Positions 46,429 to 55,955 of a stretch of 64,000 nt of DNA are shown one piece after another. This DNA comes from Butyrivibrio sp. LB2008. GTDB taxonomy: Bacteria; Bacillota; Clostridia; Lachnospirales; Lachnospiraceae. Position 1 is the stretch's first letter, and each line of letters begins with the position of its first letter. The DNA is taken from the NCBI RefSeq assembly GCF_000621565.1, contig NZ_JHXZ01000017.1, forward strand, positions 1 to 64,000, in the 5' to 3' direction. Position numbers and translations under genes: made by a program. The notes under the pieces were generated by a model. The model had not been told where the DNA came from and searched no databases. It saw only the letters and a list, made by a program, of their open reading frames with translations.

Positions 46429-47001
46429 TCAATTCTCAGCGATCGCTTCTGATTCCGTATTATCTTTGGTGAGAAGGTAGTGAATAGATTTAACCGTGAA
46501 ATAGACTATAGCTCCAATAAATACGCCGGAGGTATTGAGGATCACATCATCAATATCCGTATGTCTCTGATATAAAGGAAGCTGTGATATTTCAATAAAG
46601 ACCGTATAACACATCCCTATAAAAGTCACTTTAATAACATTGTTAAGCTTATCAAAGCAAAACGGCAGTGCCATTCCCACAGGTATAAACATAGCAATAT
46701 TTCCCACTATATTCACCTTGTACCCTGCATATTTCTGTTCAAGGAATAAAAAAGGCTTAAAACTGCACTTAAACGGATAAGCCTTATGGATATCAAATAT
46801 GATAGGTGCAACATGCCCGTTCTTAAGGTGCATCGGAAAATATACAAATCTGGATATAACCAATATGCACACATATAAAGTCAAAAGTCTTAACTCTTTT
46901 TTTATATCCACACTCCCGCTAACCCTGGCGCTAACAAACCTTGCAACGATCCAGCACAAAGTAATAAAAACAAACATCCCCAAGTAAGTAATCTGAATCA
47001 T
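46429..47001 (-). CDS. VanZ-like membrane protein
   Basis: 190 residues from the ATG at 47001, behind AAAGGAAAG; an upstream GTG start at 47046 would place that site inside the protein. Four or five hydrophobic segments. The VanZ pattern NIVGNIAMFIPVG...FIEISQLPL...DIDDVILNTSG is clear. VanZ homologs are linked to glycopeptide or lipoglycopeptide resistance, but most have unknown roles. Confidence 0.88.
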   Translation of the reverse strand: MIQITYLGMFVFITLCWIVARFVSARVSGSVDIKKELRLLTLYVCILVISRFVYFPMHLKNGHVAPIIFDIHKAYPFKCSFKPFLFLEQKYAGYKVNIVGNIAMFIPVGMALPFCFDKLNNVIKVTFIGMCYTVFIEISQLPLYQRHTDIDDVILNTSGVFIGAIVYFTVKSIHYLLTKDNTESEAIAEN

Positions 47002-47112
47002 ATCAAACTTTCCTTTCAAGCTATAAAAAAACATGCCAATGTACACGCGTTGATATTTGGCAATAATAACACTGAAAGTGCCTCAAAGTCAAATAAAGTC
47101 TGCTTTTCGCAA

Positions 47113-47147
47113 AGAAAAGGTCGGTTCTGTGTGAAACAGAACCGACC
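47113..47147 (-). terminator. Terminator after the GGGtGRT gene
   Basis: An 11-bp stem, GGTCGGTTCTG/CAGAACCGACC (47119-47129 with 47137-47147), is followed on the minus strand by TTTTCTTT. Confidence 0.85.
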
Positions 47148-47170
47148 TCATTATTAGCTATCTCGGGATC

Positions 47171-48190
47171 TTAAAACTTCCCTGCCTTAGCAGCCTCTTC
47201 GATTGAAACGGCTGTAGAAACAGTCATACCAACCATCGGGTTGTTACCTGCGCCGATAAGACCCATCATCTCAACGTGAGCGGGAACTGATGAAGATCCT
47301 GCGAACTGAGCGTCTGAGTGCATACGTCCCATAGTATCTGTCATACCATAAGAAGCAGGGCCTGCTGCCATGTTATCAGGGTGAAGTGTACGTCCTGTAC
47401 CGCCGCCTGAAGCAACTGAGAAGTACTTCTTGCCGGCTTCTGTACGCTCCTTCTTGTATGTTCCTGCAACAGGGTGCTGGAATCTTGTAGGATTTGTTGA
47501 GTTACCTGTGATAGATACGTCAACGTTCTCCTTCCACATGATAGCAACACCTTCCTGTACGTCGTTAGCGCCGTAGCAGTTAACCTTTGCACGAGGTGAA
47601 TCAGCATCCTTTGAATAGCACTTTCTGAATACTTCCTTTACCTCGCCTGTATAGTAATCATACTGAGTCTCAACATATGTGAAACCGTTGATACGAGAAA
47701 TAATCTGAGCTGCGTCTTTTCCAAGACCGTTAAGAATAACTCTGAGGGGTTTCTGACGAACCTTGTTAGCCTTCTCAGCGATACCGATAGCACCCTCAGC
47801 AGCAGCGAATGACTCGTGACCTGCAAGGAATGCGAAACACTCTGTATCCTCTTCAAGAAGCATCTTTCCAAGGTTACCGTGTCCAAGACCTACCTTACGG
47901 CGGTCAGCAACTGATCCGGGAATGCAGAAAGCCTGAAGACCGATACCGATTGCAGCAGCAGCCTCAGAAGCCTTGCGGCATCCCTTCTTGATTGCGATAG
48001 CAGCACCTACTGTGTAAGCCCACTTAGCGTTCTCAAAGCAGATAGGCTGAATACCTTCGATGAGCTTGTAAACATCGATGCCTGCAGCCATAGTAATATC
48101 TTTACACTCTTCTATAGAAGAAATCCCATACTCCTTAAGGCAAGCCAGGATCTGGGGCTCTCTTCTTTCATATGATTCAAATAAAGCCAT
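47171..48190 (-). CDS. GGGtGRT protein
   Basis: 339 residues. The name-giving motif is at SVASGGGTGRTLHPDN (about residue 260). Other conserved-looking stretches are GLGHGNLGKMLLEEDTECFAFLAGHESFAAAEGAIG and NSTNPTRFQHPVAGTY. The family is widespread in anaerobic Firmicutes, nearly always next to a NifU-like scaffold gene, and has no established function. GAGGAAT precedes the ATG; it follows the scaffold gene by 22 bases. Confidence 0.88.
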   Translation of the reverse strand: MALFESYERREPQILACLKEYGISSIEECKDITMAAGIDVYKLIEGIQPICFENAKWAYTVGAAIAIKKGCRKASEAAAAIGIGLQAFCIPGSVADRRKVGLGHGNLGKMLLEEDTECFAFLAGHESFAAAEGAIGIAEKANKVRQKPLRVILNGLGKDAAQIISRINGFTYVETQYDYYTGEVKEVFRKCYSKDADSPRAKVNCYGANDVQEGVAIMWKENVDVSITGNSTNPTRFQHPVAGTYKKERTEAGKKYFSVASGGGTGRTLHPDNMAAGPASYGMTDTMGRMHSDAQFAGSSSVPAHVEMMGLIGAGNNPMVGMTVSTAVSIEEAAKAGKF

Positions 48191-48212
48191 TTTAAATTCC
48201 TCCTTACCTTAA

Positions 48213-48905
48213 TTACTCTTTTCTGGGATCAATGAATCTAGCTGCATCAGCAACACGTCCGTACTGACCCTTAGCCTTCTCCATTGCTGTGTTAGCATCA
48301 TCACCGGCCTTGATGAAGTCCATCATCTTTCCGAAGTTAACATACTTGTATCCGATAATCTCGTCGTTCTCATCAAGAGCAACTTCTGTGATGTAACCAT
48401 CAGTAAGCTCAAGATAACGAGGTCCCTTGTCAAGTGTTCCGTAAGTTGTACCAACCATTGAGCGTGTACCCTTACCAAGATCCTCAAGACCTGCACCAAT
48501 CTGAAGTCCGTCCTCTGAGAATGCAGACTGTGTTCTTCCGTAAACGATCTGAAGGAAGAGCTCTCTCATAGCAGTATTGATAGCATCACAAACAAGGTCT
48601 GTGTTAAGAGCTTCAAGAACTGTAAGTCCGGGAAGAATCTCAGATGCCATAGCTGCAGAATGTGTCATTCCTGAGCATCCGATAGTCTCTACGAGTGCCT
48701 CCTGAATGATACCTTCCTTAACGTTAAGTGAAAGCTTGCAGCAACCCTGCTGAGGTGCACACCAGCCAATACCGTGTGTATAGCCGGAAATGTCCTTAAT
48801 CTCTTTGGACTGAACCCACTTAGCCTCTTCAGGAATAGGCGCAGCACCATGATGTACCCCTTGTGTTACGGGACACATATTCTTTACCTCTGTTGAGTAA
48901 ATCAT
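48213..48905 (-). CDS. NifU-like iron-sulfur cluster scaffold family protein
   Basis: 230 residues from the ATG at 48905; an upstream ATG at 48923 is rejected because AAAGGAGA lies between the two. Cysteines at GWCAPQQGCC, ETIGCSGMTHSA and DLVCDA fit a NifU N-terminal-like scaffold that differs from IscU. C-terminal half (about 140-230) is unlike IscU. First gene of the GGGtGRT pair. Confidence 0.82.
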   Translation of the reverse strand: MIYSTEVKNMCPVTQGVHHGAAPIPEEAKWVQSKEIKDISGYTHGIGWCAPQQGCCKLSLNVKEGIIQEALVETIGCSGMTHSAAMASEILPGLTVLEALNTDLVCDAINTAMRELFLQIVYGRTQSAFSEDGLQIGAGLEDLGKGTRSMVGTTYGTLDKGPRYLELTDGYITEVALDENDEIIGYKYVNFGKMMDFIKAGDDANTAMEKAKGQYGRVADAARFIDPRKE

Positions 48906-49091
48906 GTGAAAATCTCCTTTCATATTGTAAAGTAATGAACCATTACTTACTAACTACCTGTGATTTAGACTGACCATTAAAAATGTGCTTGCCGGGCACG
49001 GTCAGAGACAGCGAACAACAATCCGCCAAAACTTATTTTGGCATAAATTCATGTATATTTCAATGCCAATGTTATATTTTTAACGGATTAT

Positions 49092-49766
49092 TTATTCTTC
49101 AATCTTCTTAACGATATGATCCTTATCTTTAAAGATATGATGTGCAGGAATGCAGCCTCTTACTGATGAAAGCGGATAAACATTGCACCATCTGCCGATA
49201 ACCGTTCCGGGATTAAGAACAGAATTACATCCGACCTCAACGTTATCTCCAAGCATCGCTCCCATCTTCTTAAGACCTGTTTCAACCTGATCATCCGCAC
49301 CGTTCTTTACAACGATGAGCTTCTTGTCGCTCTTAACATTAGATGTGATGGAGCCTGCGCCCATGTGAGACTTAAATCCGAGGATTGAATCACCCACATA
49401 GTTGTAATGAGGAACCTGAACCTTATTAAAAAGAATTACATTCTTAAGCTCTGTTGAATTTCCTACTACAGCGCCCTTTCCGACAATTGCACTTCCTCTG
49501 ATGAATGCGCATTGTCTTACTTCCGCATCTTCATCGATGATGCAAGGACCACCGATGTATGCTGAATCAAACACCTTTGCGCTCTTTGCGACCCATACAT
49601 TTTCTCCGCGCTTCTCAAACTTATCTGCGGGAAGCTTATTTCCAAGCTCTACGATATAGTCCTTGATTCCCGCAAGAAGCTCCCAGGGATACTCCTTAGT
49701 CTTCATATAATCTGCCGCAATAGTCTCATTCAGATCATACATATTAGAAATTTTGAATTCTTCCAT
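49092..49766 (-). CDS. Left-handed beta-helix (hexapeptide) acyltransferase-like protein
   Basis: 224 residues. Helical N-terminus (about 1-55), then hexapeptide repeats (VWVAKSAKVFDSAYIGGPCIIDEDAEV and onward, about 60-200) as in the C-terminal domain of GlmU and related nucleotidyl/acyltransferases. No nucleotidyltransferase domain is present, so annotation as a UDP-GlcNAc pyrophosphorylase would be too strong. Its stop is one base after the topB start region; co-transcribed with topB. Confidence 0.82.
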   Translation of the reverse strand: MEEFKISNMYDLNETIAADYMKTKEYPWELLAGIKDYIVELGNKLPADKFEKRGENVWVAKSAKVFDSAYIGGPCIIDEDAEVRQCAFIRGSAIVGKGAVVGNSTELKNVILFNKVQVPHYNYVGDSILGFKSHMGAGSITSNVKSDKKLIVVKNGADDQVETGLKKMGAMLGDNVEVGCNSVLNPGTVIGRWCNVYPLSSVRGCIPAHHIFKDKDHIVKKIEE

Positions 49767-49767
49767 T

Positions 49768-51870
49768 TCACGCCTCCGTTACCGTATTTTTCTTTTTAGT
49801 ACTTTTCTTTGCCGAGCTTTTCTTTGGCTCAGCTTTCTTGTAATTGGTTGAAACATAGTCAAACCTTGACTGTAACAGCCTTCTGTAATCATTCTGCTTT
49901 ACAAGATTCGTCCTCTTGCTGACAAAATCATCAAGCTTATCCATATACTCTTTTTCAGAGATACTGCCTTCCGCAACGCCTGTAAGTCCCTTCTCCCAGC
50001 TAGCCGTAAGCGCCGGATTGAGCATAGGCTTCATGGAACACGCAACAGTCTCGTATATCATCTCTCCAAGCTGTGTGGGCGTTATTATCTGCGTCTTCTT
50101 ATTAAGATTCAGATATTTTATATTAACAAGTTTTGTCAAAATTCCAGCTCTCGTAGCACTCGTTCCGATTCCCGAACCTTTTATCTGGGCTCTTAGTTCC
50201 TCATCCTCGATAAACTGTCCGGCATTCTCCATTGTAAGGATCATCGTGCCCGAATTGTATCTCTTGGGCGGAGTCGTCTCACCCTCTTTAAGTTCAAACG
50301 ATTCGGCATTAAGAACATCGTTCTTCTTAAGCTTTTGAAGATGTTCAAAGAGCTCCTCATCAGTTACCGTCTCGTCTTCGCTCTCGTTTTCTTTTTCGTC
50401 ATCCGACTTTTTATTCTTATCTTTATCCTTAAAGAACGAATAATCCATCACATGAAGGTAGCCCTTCTGGGTAAGTATCTTGAAGTTTGCAAAAAAGTGC
50501 TCTCTCTTACCCTCTTCTTCCTTATTGTCCATCGCAAGCTCAAGCGCAACCTTCTGATAATTCGCAGGCGGGTAAAAGACTGCCAAAAACCTCCTAACTA
50601 TTATCTCATAAACTTTCGCCGATGTAGGACTCAGTCCCTGAAGTGCCGACAATCCCTGTCCCGTAGGAATTATCGCATAGTGGTCGGTAATAGCCTTGTC
50701 ATTTACATATCTCGTCTTCTCTATTCCCTTGTATGCCTCGTGCTGCAATATTGACTTGGCAAATATCGCACAAGGAGCATACGCCGAGAGTCCGCTTATA
50801 TTCTTATCTATCACCTTTGCGATAGCCGATGACATAACTCTGGCATCCGTTCTCGGATACGTCGTGAGTTTCTTCTCGTAGAGTTCCTGAGCCACCGCAA
50901 GTGTCTCATCGGGACTTATCTTAAAGAATCTCGAGCAGTCATTTTGAAGCTCCGCCAGATTATACAAAAGAGGCGGATTCTTGGCTTCTTTTTTCTTCTC
51001 GCACTTAAGTACCGATGCACTGACAGGTGTCTCTCCAAGCGCTGCAATCAGCTTCTCTGCGCCCTCTTTTGTCTTAAAGCCCTTCTCACTGTATAGGTCA
51101 AACGAGCCGTTATACTTGGAGTCATCAGTCACTCTCCACTCAGCGTCGCATTTTTTGCCCGCTATATCAACCTTAGAAATAACGCGGTAAAAAGGAGTCT
51201 TCACAAATTCCCTTATTTCCCTCTCCCTCTCGACAACAATGCCCAAAACACAGGTCATTACCCGTCCGACGGAGACAACGCACTTATCTATATTGAGATA
51301 GTTCTTTATAGAATAAGCATATTTCAAAGTAAGAGCTCTGGAGAAATTGATACCCATAAGATAATCCTCTTTTGCCCTAAGGAACGCAGACGCTCCGAGG
51401 TTATCATACTCGCTGTCGTCCTTCGCTTCCCTGATACCTCTTAGGATCTCATCTTCCGTCTGGGAATCTATCCATACTCTTTTTCTCTTCTTATCTTTTA
51501 CATTTGCCTGCATGTCAACAAGACGATATATATATTCACCCTCTCGTCCCGAGTCGGTACATATATAAATCGTATCAACATCTTCTCTGTTCAGCAGTTC
51601 TTTTACTATCTTGAATTGTTTTGAGACATTCCCGATAACCTCGTATTTAAAGGTTTCCGGAATAAAAGGAAGTGTGTCCAAAGACCACCTTTTGTACTTC
51701 TCGTCATAGACCTCAGGATAGCTCATGGTCACCAAGTGTCCGACACACCACGTAACAATGGCGGTATCAGACTCTAGGTAACCGTCTCTCCTGGAAAAAT
51801 TTATTTTCATTGCCGAAGCAAAAGCCTGAGCCACACTCGGCTTCTCTGCTATATATACCTGTTTAGCCAT
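49768..51870 (-). CDS. topB: DNA topoisomerase III
   Basis: 700 residues. TOPRIM domain at the N-terminus with YICTDSGREGEYIYR; the active-site Tyr in KKLTTYPRTDARVM. A charged insert (about 470-510) is Glu/Asp/Lys-rich. C-terminal Lys/Ser tail. It decatenates single-stranded DNA. Its start overlaps the ATPase-like gene by 8 bases. Confidence 0.96.
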   Translation of the reverse strand: MAKQVYIAEKPSVAQAFASAMKINFSRRDGYLESDTAIVTWCVGHLVTMSYPEVYDEKYKRWSLDTLPFIPETFKYEVIGNVSKQFKIVKELLNREDVDTIYICTDSGREGEYIYRLVDMQANVKDKKRKRVWIDSQTEDEILRGIREAKDDSEYDNLGASAFLRAKEDYLMGINFSRALTLKYAYSIKNYLNIDKCVVSVGRVMTCVLGIVVEREREIREFVKTPFYRVISKVDIAGKKCDAEWRVTDDSKYNGSFDLYSEKGFKTKEGAEKLIAALGETPVSASVLKCEKKKEAKNPPLLYNLAELQNDCSRFFKISPDETLAVAQELYEKKLTTYPRTDARVMSSAIAKVIDKNISGLSAYAPCAIFAKSILQHEAYKGIEKTRYVNDKAITDHYAIIPTGQGLSALQGLSPTSAKVYEIIVRRFLAVFYPPANYQKVALELAMDNKEEEGKREHFFANFKILTQKGYLHVMDYSFFKDKDKNKKSDDEKENESEDETVTDEELFEHLQKLKKNDVLNAESFELKEGETTPPKRYNSGTMILTMENAGQFIEDEELRAQIKGSGIGTSATRAGILTKLVNIKYLNLNKKTQIITPTQLGEMIYETVACSMKPMLNPALTASWEKGLTGVAEGSISEKEYMDKLDDFVSKRTNLVKQNDYRRLLQSRFDYVSTNYKKAEPKKSSAKKSTKKKNTVTEA

Positions 51871-53239
51871 TCGTAAGTTCGTCTATCCCGATCAACTTTA
51901 TCTTACTTTCGGGCTTCATGGCGGCATCCTGTAGCCACGCATCAAATCCCACAGTTGAAAAGAGATAGTAATAATCTCCCTCAAGTCTTGCTTTTTTTGC
52001 GCAGGACTCAATGCTTATAAGATCATCATGTGTAGCTTGCCTCTGCCAACAGCACATTCCGATTGCCGTATCTCCCACATCGCTTTGGACGATAATATCA
52101 AGGTTTCCCTCTTTTCCAAGCCATTCCCCTTCATCTTCGATCTCAAAGGGAAAAAGACCTCTCTCCTCGCAGTGCAAGATATACTCTCGACAAACGGACT
52201 TAAAATATTCCGTAGCATAATTTTGAATTCCTGCAGATATAAATATATCATAAAATCTCTCGGCAGGCATCCGCACAAGATTACTTTCATTTGGAAAGAT
52301 AAATCTGAAGTAGAAATCTATTAAGGGATCGGCTATCTTGTACACTCCCTTGACTACATTTTCTCTTCCGACATTTCCAAATGAAAAAGCCTTGTAAGCA
52401 AAATCATGATTTATCAAAGTCTTAAGATAAACAGAAATCTTCGCTCTCGAGAACCCCGTCTCATGATATATATCATTGAGCTTATTGATACCGCGTGCCA
52501 TCACGGAAAGAATCGTGTGATAGACCGCTGTTTCCCTGAGATTCTCGGAAGTAAGCCTAAGCGCCTCTCCGTATAGAAAAGAATTCTTGTTTAATATGTT
52601 CTTGCAAACATTTTCTTTAAAAGAAAGCGAATCATCAAAATACTTCCACAGCCCGGTCTGTCCGCCGAGCACAGAATAGGTCAGTACCGCATCCTTGTAA
52701 GACATGTTGGGATAGAACGCTCTCATGGCAGAAAAAGGAAGTGGCTTAATCTTACGAAATCCTGCAATATTCCCTGCAAGATTGCCCAGATTCGTCACCA
52801 TACTGTTTTCAACCCAGTTGACATCGCTACTTACAAGAAGAACAAGAATCTGTCTTAACTTGCCGTTCTTTTCAATATACTCCGTCAGCTGAGCCATAAA
52901 TTCGCGATCTGTCTTTATTATGTTCTCAAAGTTTTTGATCACAAATATAACGGGTGCTCTTCCGACAGAATCCGCGCACACAGTAAAAAGCTCATAATAG
53001 CTTCCTACATTGTCCGCAGAAATACTGTCGTTCTTAAGTTCATCGGTCCACAGCCTGAGCTGTTCTCTGCCCGACGCAGATCGCGCCGAGTAGAAAAAGC
53101 TCTTCCTGTTTTCCATGAATTTCATAAGAAAGGCATCCTGTTCAATATTCCTGTGTCCGTAAACAACAAGAATATTGGACAAACCGCTCTCATAATATCT
53201 GTTTAAAAAACTTAAATCGTCCTGTCTCTGCTCTTCCAT
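51863..53239 (-). CDS. Archaeal-type ATPase/DUF234 family protein lacking a P-loop
   Basis: 458 residues. N-terminal AAA-like domain (about 1-210), a winged-helix middle (about 245-300, DIYHETGFSRAKISVYLKTL) and a C-terminal DUF234-like domain (about 330-450). Where related proteins have YGRRRVGKT, this has YGHRNIEQDA, with Walker A Lys and Thr gone; Walker B reads FVIKNFEN, not DE. The C-terminal nuclease-like motif keeps Asp (LDIIV) but reads GMCCW where ECKW is usual. Likely a non-catalytic DNA or protein-binding remnant with an intact fold. Overlaps topB by 8 bases. Confidence 0.7.
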   Translation of the reverse strand: MEEQRQDDLSFLNRYYESGLSNILVVYGHRNIEQDAFLMKFMENRKSFFYSARSASGREQLRLWTDELKNDSISADNVGSYYELFTVCADSVGRAPVIFVIKNFENIIKTDREFMAQLTEYIEKNGKLRQILVLLVSSDVNWVENSMVTNLGNLAGNIAGFRKIKPLPFSAMRAFYPNMSYKDAVLTYSVLGGQTGLWKYFDDSLSFKENVCKNILNKNSFLYGEALRLTSENLRETAVYHTILSVMARGINKLNDIYHETGFSRAKISVYLKTLINHDFAYKAFSFGNVGRENVVKGVYKIADPLIDFYFRFIFPNESNLVRMPAERFYDIFISAGIQNYATEYFKSVCREYILHCEERGLFPFEIEDEGEWLGKEGNLDIIVQSDVGDTAIGMCCWQRQATHDDLISIESCAKKARLEGDYYYLFSTVGFDAWLQDAAMKPESKIKLIGIDELTNG

Positions 53240-53250
53240 ACTTTACTTTA

Positions 53251-54336
53251 TCACTTTTTGTTAATAAATCCGCTTGCCTTCAAGAGCTCTGCACACTCAA
53301 CCGCACCGCCTGCAGCACCGCGAAGAGTATTGTGTGAAAGACCTACAAATTTCCAATCATAAACAGAATCCTCACGGATACGTCCGATGCTTACACCCAT
53401 GCCGTTCTCATAGTTAACGTCAAGTGTGATCTGAGGTCTGTTATCTTCCTGCATATACTGAATAAACTGCTTGGGAGCGCTGGGAAGCTTAAGTTCCTGA
53501 GGAAGTCCCGAGAATTTCTCAAGCTTCTCGATAAGCTGTTCCTTTGTAGGATTTTTCTTGAACTTAACAAATGCAGCTGCTGTGTGACCGTAAAGAACAG
53601 GAATTCTGATGCACTGGCATGTGATCTTAACGTCGTCAGCGGGAACGATAACACCATTCTCAACCTTACCCCAGATTCTAAGAGGCTCTTTCTCTGACTT
53701 CTCTTCTTCACCTGAAATGAAAGGAATAACGTTTCCAACCATCTCCGGCCACTCATCGAAGTTCTTACCTGCACCTGAAATAGCCTGATATGTTGTAGCA
53801 ACTACCTCGTAAGGCTCAAACTCTTTCCATGCTGTAAGAGCGGGTGTGTAGCTCTGTATTGAGCAGTTGGGCTTAACTGCGATGAATCCCTTTGTTGTTC
53901 CGAGTCTCTTCTTCTGGAATTCGATAACATCCATATGCTCAGGGTTGATCTCCGGAATGATCATAGGAACATCGGGAGTCCATCTGTGCGCGCTGTTGTT
54001 AGAAACTACAGGTGTCTCTGTCTTAGCATACTCTTCCTCGATAGCCTTGATCTCGTCCTTTGACATATTTACTGCTGAAAGAACAAAGTCAACATCCTCT
54101 GAAACGCCCTTTACATCTGTAACGTCCTTGATAACGATATTCTTGATAGAATCAGGGATAGGTCCGTCCATCTTCCATCTGTTTCCTACAGCCTCTTCGT
54201 ATGTCTGTCCTGCACTTCTGGGGCTTGCAGCAATTGTTGTAACTTCAAACCAGGGATGATCCTTGATAATATCAATAAATCTCTGTCCTACCATTCCTGT
54301 TCCGCCAAGTACCGCAACCTTTAATTTCTCGCTCAT
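53251..54336 (-). CDS. asd: Aspartate-semialdehyde dehydrogenase
   Basis: 361 residues. NADP motif AVLGGTGMVGQRF at the N-terminus, catalytic Cys in KPNCSIQ, and active-site His in RIPVLYGHT. The long form, similar to the archaeal/fungal type. It supplies aspartate semialdehyde for lysine, threonine and methionine, and also for carboxyspermidine. GGAGGA lies before the ATG; it follows argH by 30 bases. Confidence 0.95.
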   Translation of the reverse strand: MSEKLKVAVLGGTGMVGQRFIDIIKDHPWFEVTTIAASPRSAGQTYEEAVGNRWKMDGPIPDSIKNIVIKDVTDVKGVSEDVDFVLSAVNMSKDEIKAIEEEYAKTETPVVSNNSAHRWTPDVPMIIPEINPEHMDVIEFQKKRLGTTKGFIAVKPNCSIQSYTPALTAWKEFEPYEVVATTYQAISGAGKNFDEWPEMVGNVIPFISGEEEKSEKEPLRIWGKVENGVIVPADDVKITCQCIRIPVLYGHTAAAFVKFKKNPTKEQLIEKLEKFSGLPQELKLPSAPKQFIQYMQEDNRPQITLDVNYENGMGVSIGRIREDSVYDWKFVGLSHNTLRGAAGGAVECAELLKASGFINKK

Positions 54337-54366
54337 AATGTCCTCCTAAGATTCTCCTAAAATATA

Positions 54367-55752
54367 TTAAAGCTTAAATTCTTTTAAAAAAGCTTCATTA
54401 GCATCAATTACTTTCTTCATAACTACGGGGCTCGGTGCTCCGACCGTAAGTCTCTTATTTACGCAAGTCTCAAGACTGATCGCATCATAGATATCTTCGT
54501 CAAAAAGCTCCGAAAAGCTCTTAAGTTCATCAATCTTAAGATCGTCTATCGCACACTTCTTGTCTATGCAATAAAGAACAAGTCTTCCGATAACGGAATG
54601 TGCATCTCTGAAAGGCATGCCCTTAACAACGAGGTAATCTGCCGCATCAGTGGCATTTGTAAAGCCCATCATCGCACTCTTTTCCATGTTCTCTTTGTTG
54701 AACTTGAGTGTCCTTAACATGTCGGTAAAAAGAGTCAGGCAATTTGAAGCCGTATCAATGGCATCAAACGCAGCCTCCTTGTCCTCCTGCATATCCTTGT
54801 TGTATGCAAGCGGGATTCCCTTCATCGTTGTAAGAAGCGACATGAGATCTCCGTAAACTCTTCCGGTCTTTCCTCTTACAAGTTCCGCGATATCGGGGTT
54901 CTTCTTCTGAGGCATGATGCTGCTTCCTGTAGAATATGCATCATCAATGTCCACAAATCTGTATTCGTTTGAGTTCCATATGATGATCTCTTCGCTGAAT
55001 CTCGAAAGATGCATCATAACAGTTGAAAGAGCCGCAAGGAACTCAATAAGGTAATCTCTGTCAGATACGGAATCCATACTGTTTAATGTAGGTCCGTAAA
55101 AATCAAGGAGCTGTGCGGTATAATCTCTGTCAAGCGGATATGTCGTTCCCGCAAGCGCTCCCGCTCCGAGTGGACAATAGTTCATCCTCTCTCGTATATC
55201 CTTCATCCTGAGAAGGTCTCTTTTAAACATCTCAAAATATGCACCAACATGATGTGCAAGTGTAACGGGTTGTGCTTTCTGAAGATGCGTAAAACCGGGC
55301 ATATATGTCTCGGTGTTCGCTTTCATAATATCAAGAAGCGTTTCAAGCATATTGTTCAAAAGATCTGCCATGTGCTCAACTTCGCCTCTAGCATAAAGTC
55401 TCATATCAAGAGCGACCTGATCGTTTCTGCTTCGTCCGGTGTGGACCTTTTTGCCTGCGTCTCCGACCCTGTCTATAAGATTAGCCTCGAGGAAACTGTG
55501 AATATCCTCATATTTGCTGGTAATTTCAAGTTTCCCTGACTTAACGTCCTCCAATATAGAATCAAGTCCCTCAGTTATGAGCTTCTTCTCTTCTTCGGAA
55601 ATGATGTTCTGCTTGGCAAGCATAGTAGCATGTGCCTTGCTGCCTCTGACATCCTGTTCCAAAAATCTCTTGTCAAAACTGATGGATGCATTAAAATTCC
55701 AAGCCAGTTCATTGATACTGCCGGTGAATCTGCCTCCCCAAAGCTGTGCCAT
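54367..55752 (-). CDS. argH: Argininosuccinate lyase
   Basis: 461 residues of the fumarase/aspartase superfamily, with the signature GSSIMPQKKNPD and HTGRSRNDQVA. Last step of arginine synthesis; its product feeds speA. GAAGGAT precedes the ATG. argG is not adjacent in the window. Confidence 0.97.
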   Translation of the reverse strand: MAQLWGGRFTGSINELAWNFNASISFDKRFLEQDVRGSKAHATMLAKQNIISEEEKKLITEGLDSILEDVKSGKLEITSKYEDIHSFLEANLIDRVGDAGKKVHTGRSRNDQVALDMRLYARGEVEHMADLLNNMLETLLDIMKANTETYMPGFTHLQKAQPVTLAHHVGAYFEMFKRDLLRMKDIRERMNYCPLGAGALAGTTYPLDRDYTAQLLDFYGPTLNSMDSVSDRDYLIEFLAALSTVMMHLSRFSEEIIIWNSNEYRFVDIDDAYSTGSSIMPQKKNPDIAELVRGKTGRVYGDLMSLLTTMKGIPLAYNKDMQEDKEAAFDAIDTASNCLTLFTDMLRTLKFNKENMEKSAMMGFTNATDAADYLVVKGMPFRDAHSVIGRLVLYCIDKKCAIDDLKIDELKSFSELFDEDIYDAISLETCVNKRLTVGAPSPVVMKKVIDANEAFLKEFKL

Positions 55753-55882
55753 ATTTATTTATCCTTCCCACTTTTTCATAGTAAAGTACAAAAAATTATA
55801 ATCACAACTTAACATAAGAGGCTTTCAAAAACAATGTAAAATATTGCTCAAATCTTAATTGGTTTAAGTTGTTTTATTGTGT

Positions 55883-55916
55883 AAAAAAACAAATGTCCGC
55901 GATACGCGGACATTTG
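55883..55916 (-). terminator. Terminator after the GntR-ABC operon
   Basis: A 12-bp stem (55890-55901 with 55905-55916; CAAATGTCCGCG) has loop ATA and is followed on the minus strand by a seven-T run (55883-55889). It separates the ABC operon from argH. Confidence 0.9.
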
Positions 55917-55955
55917 CTATGAATATTTATTATTTTGTTCATGACATTTATGCAT

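Noticed and set aside
46205-46432. 75-codon minus frame in the 190-bp inverted repeat
   Set aside because: It is made of the repeat arms, shows no family pattern and overlaps the VanZ-like gene end.
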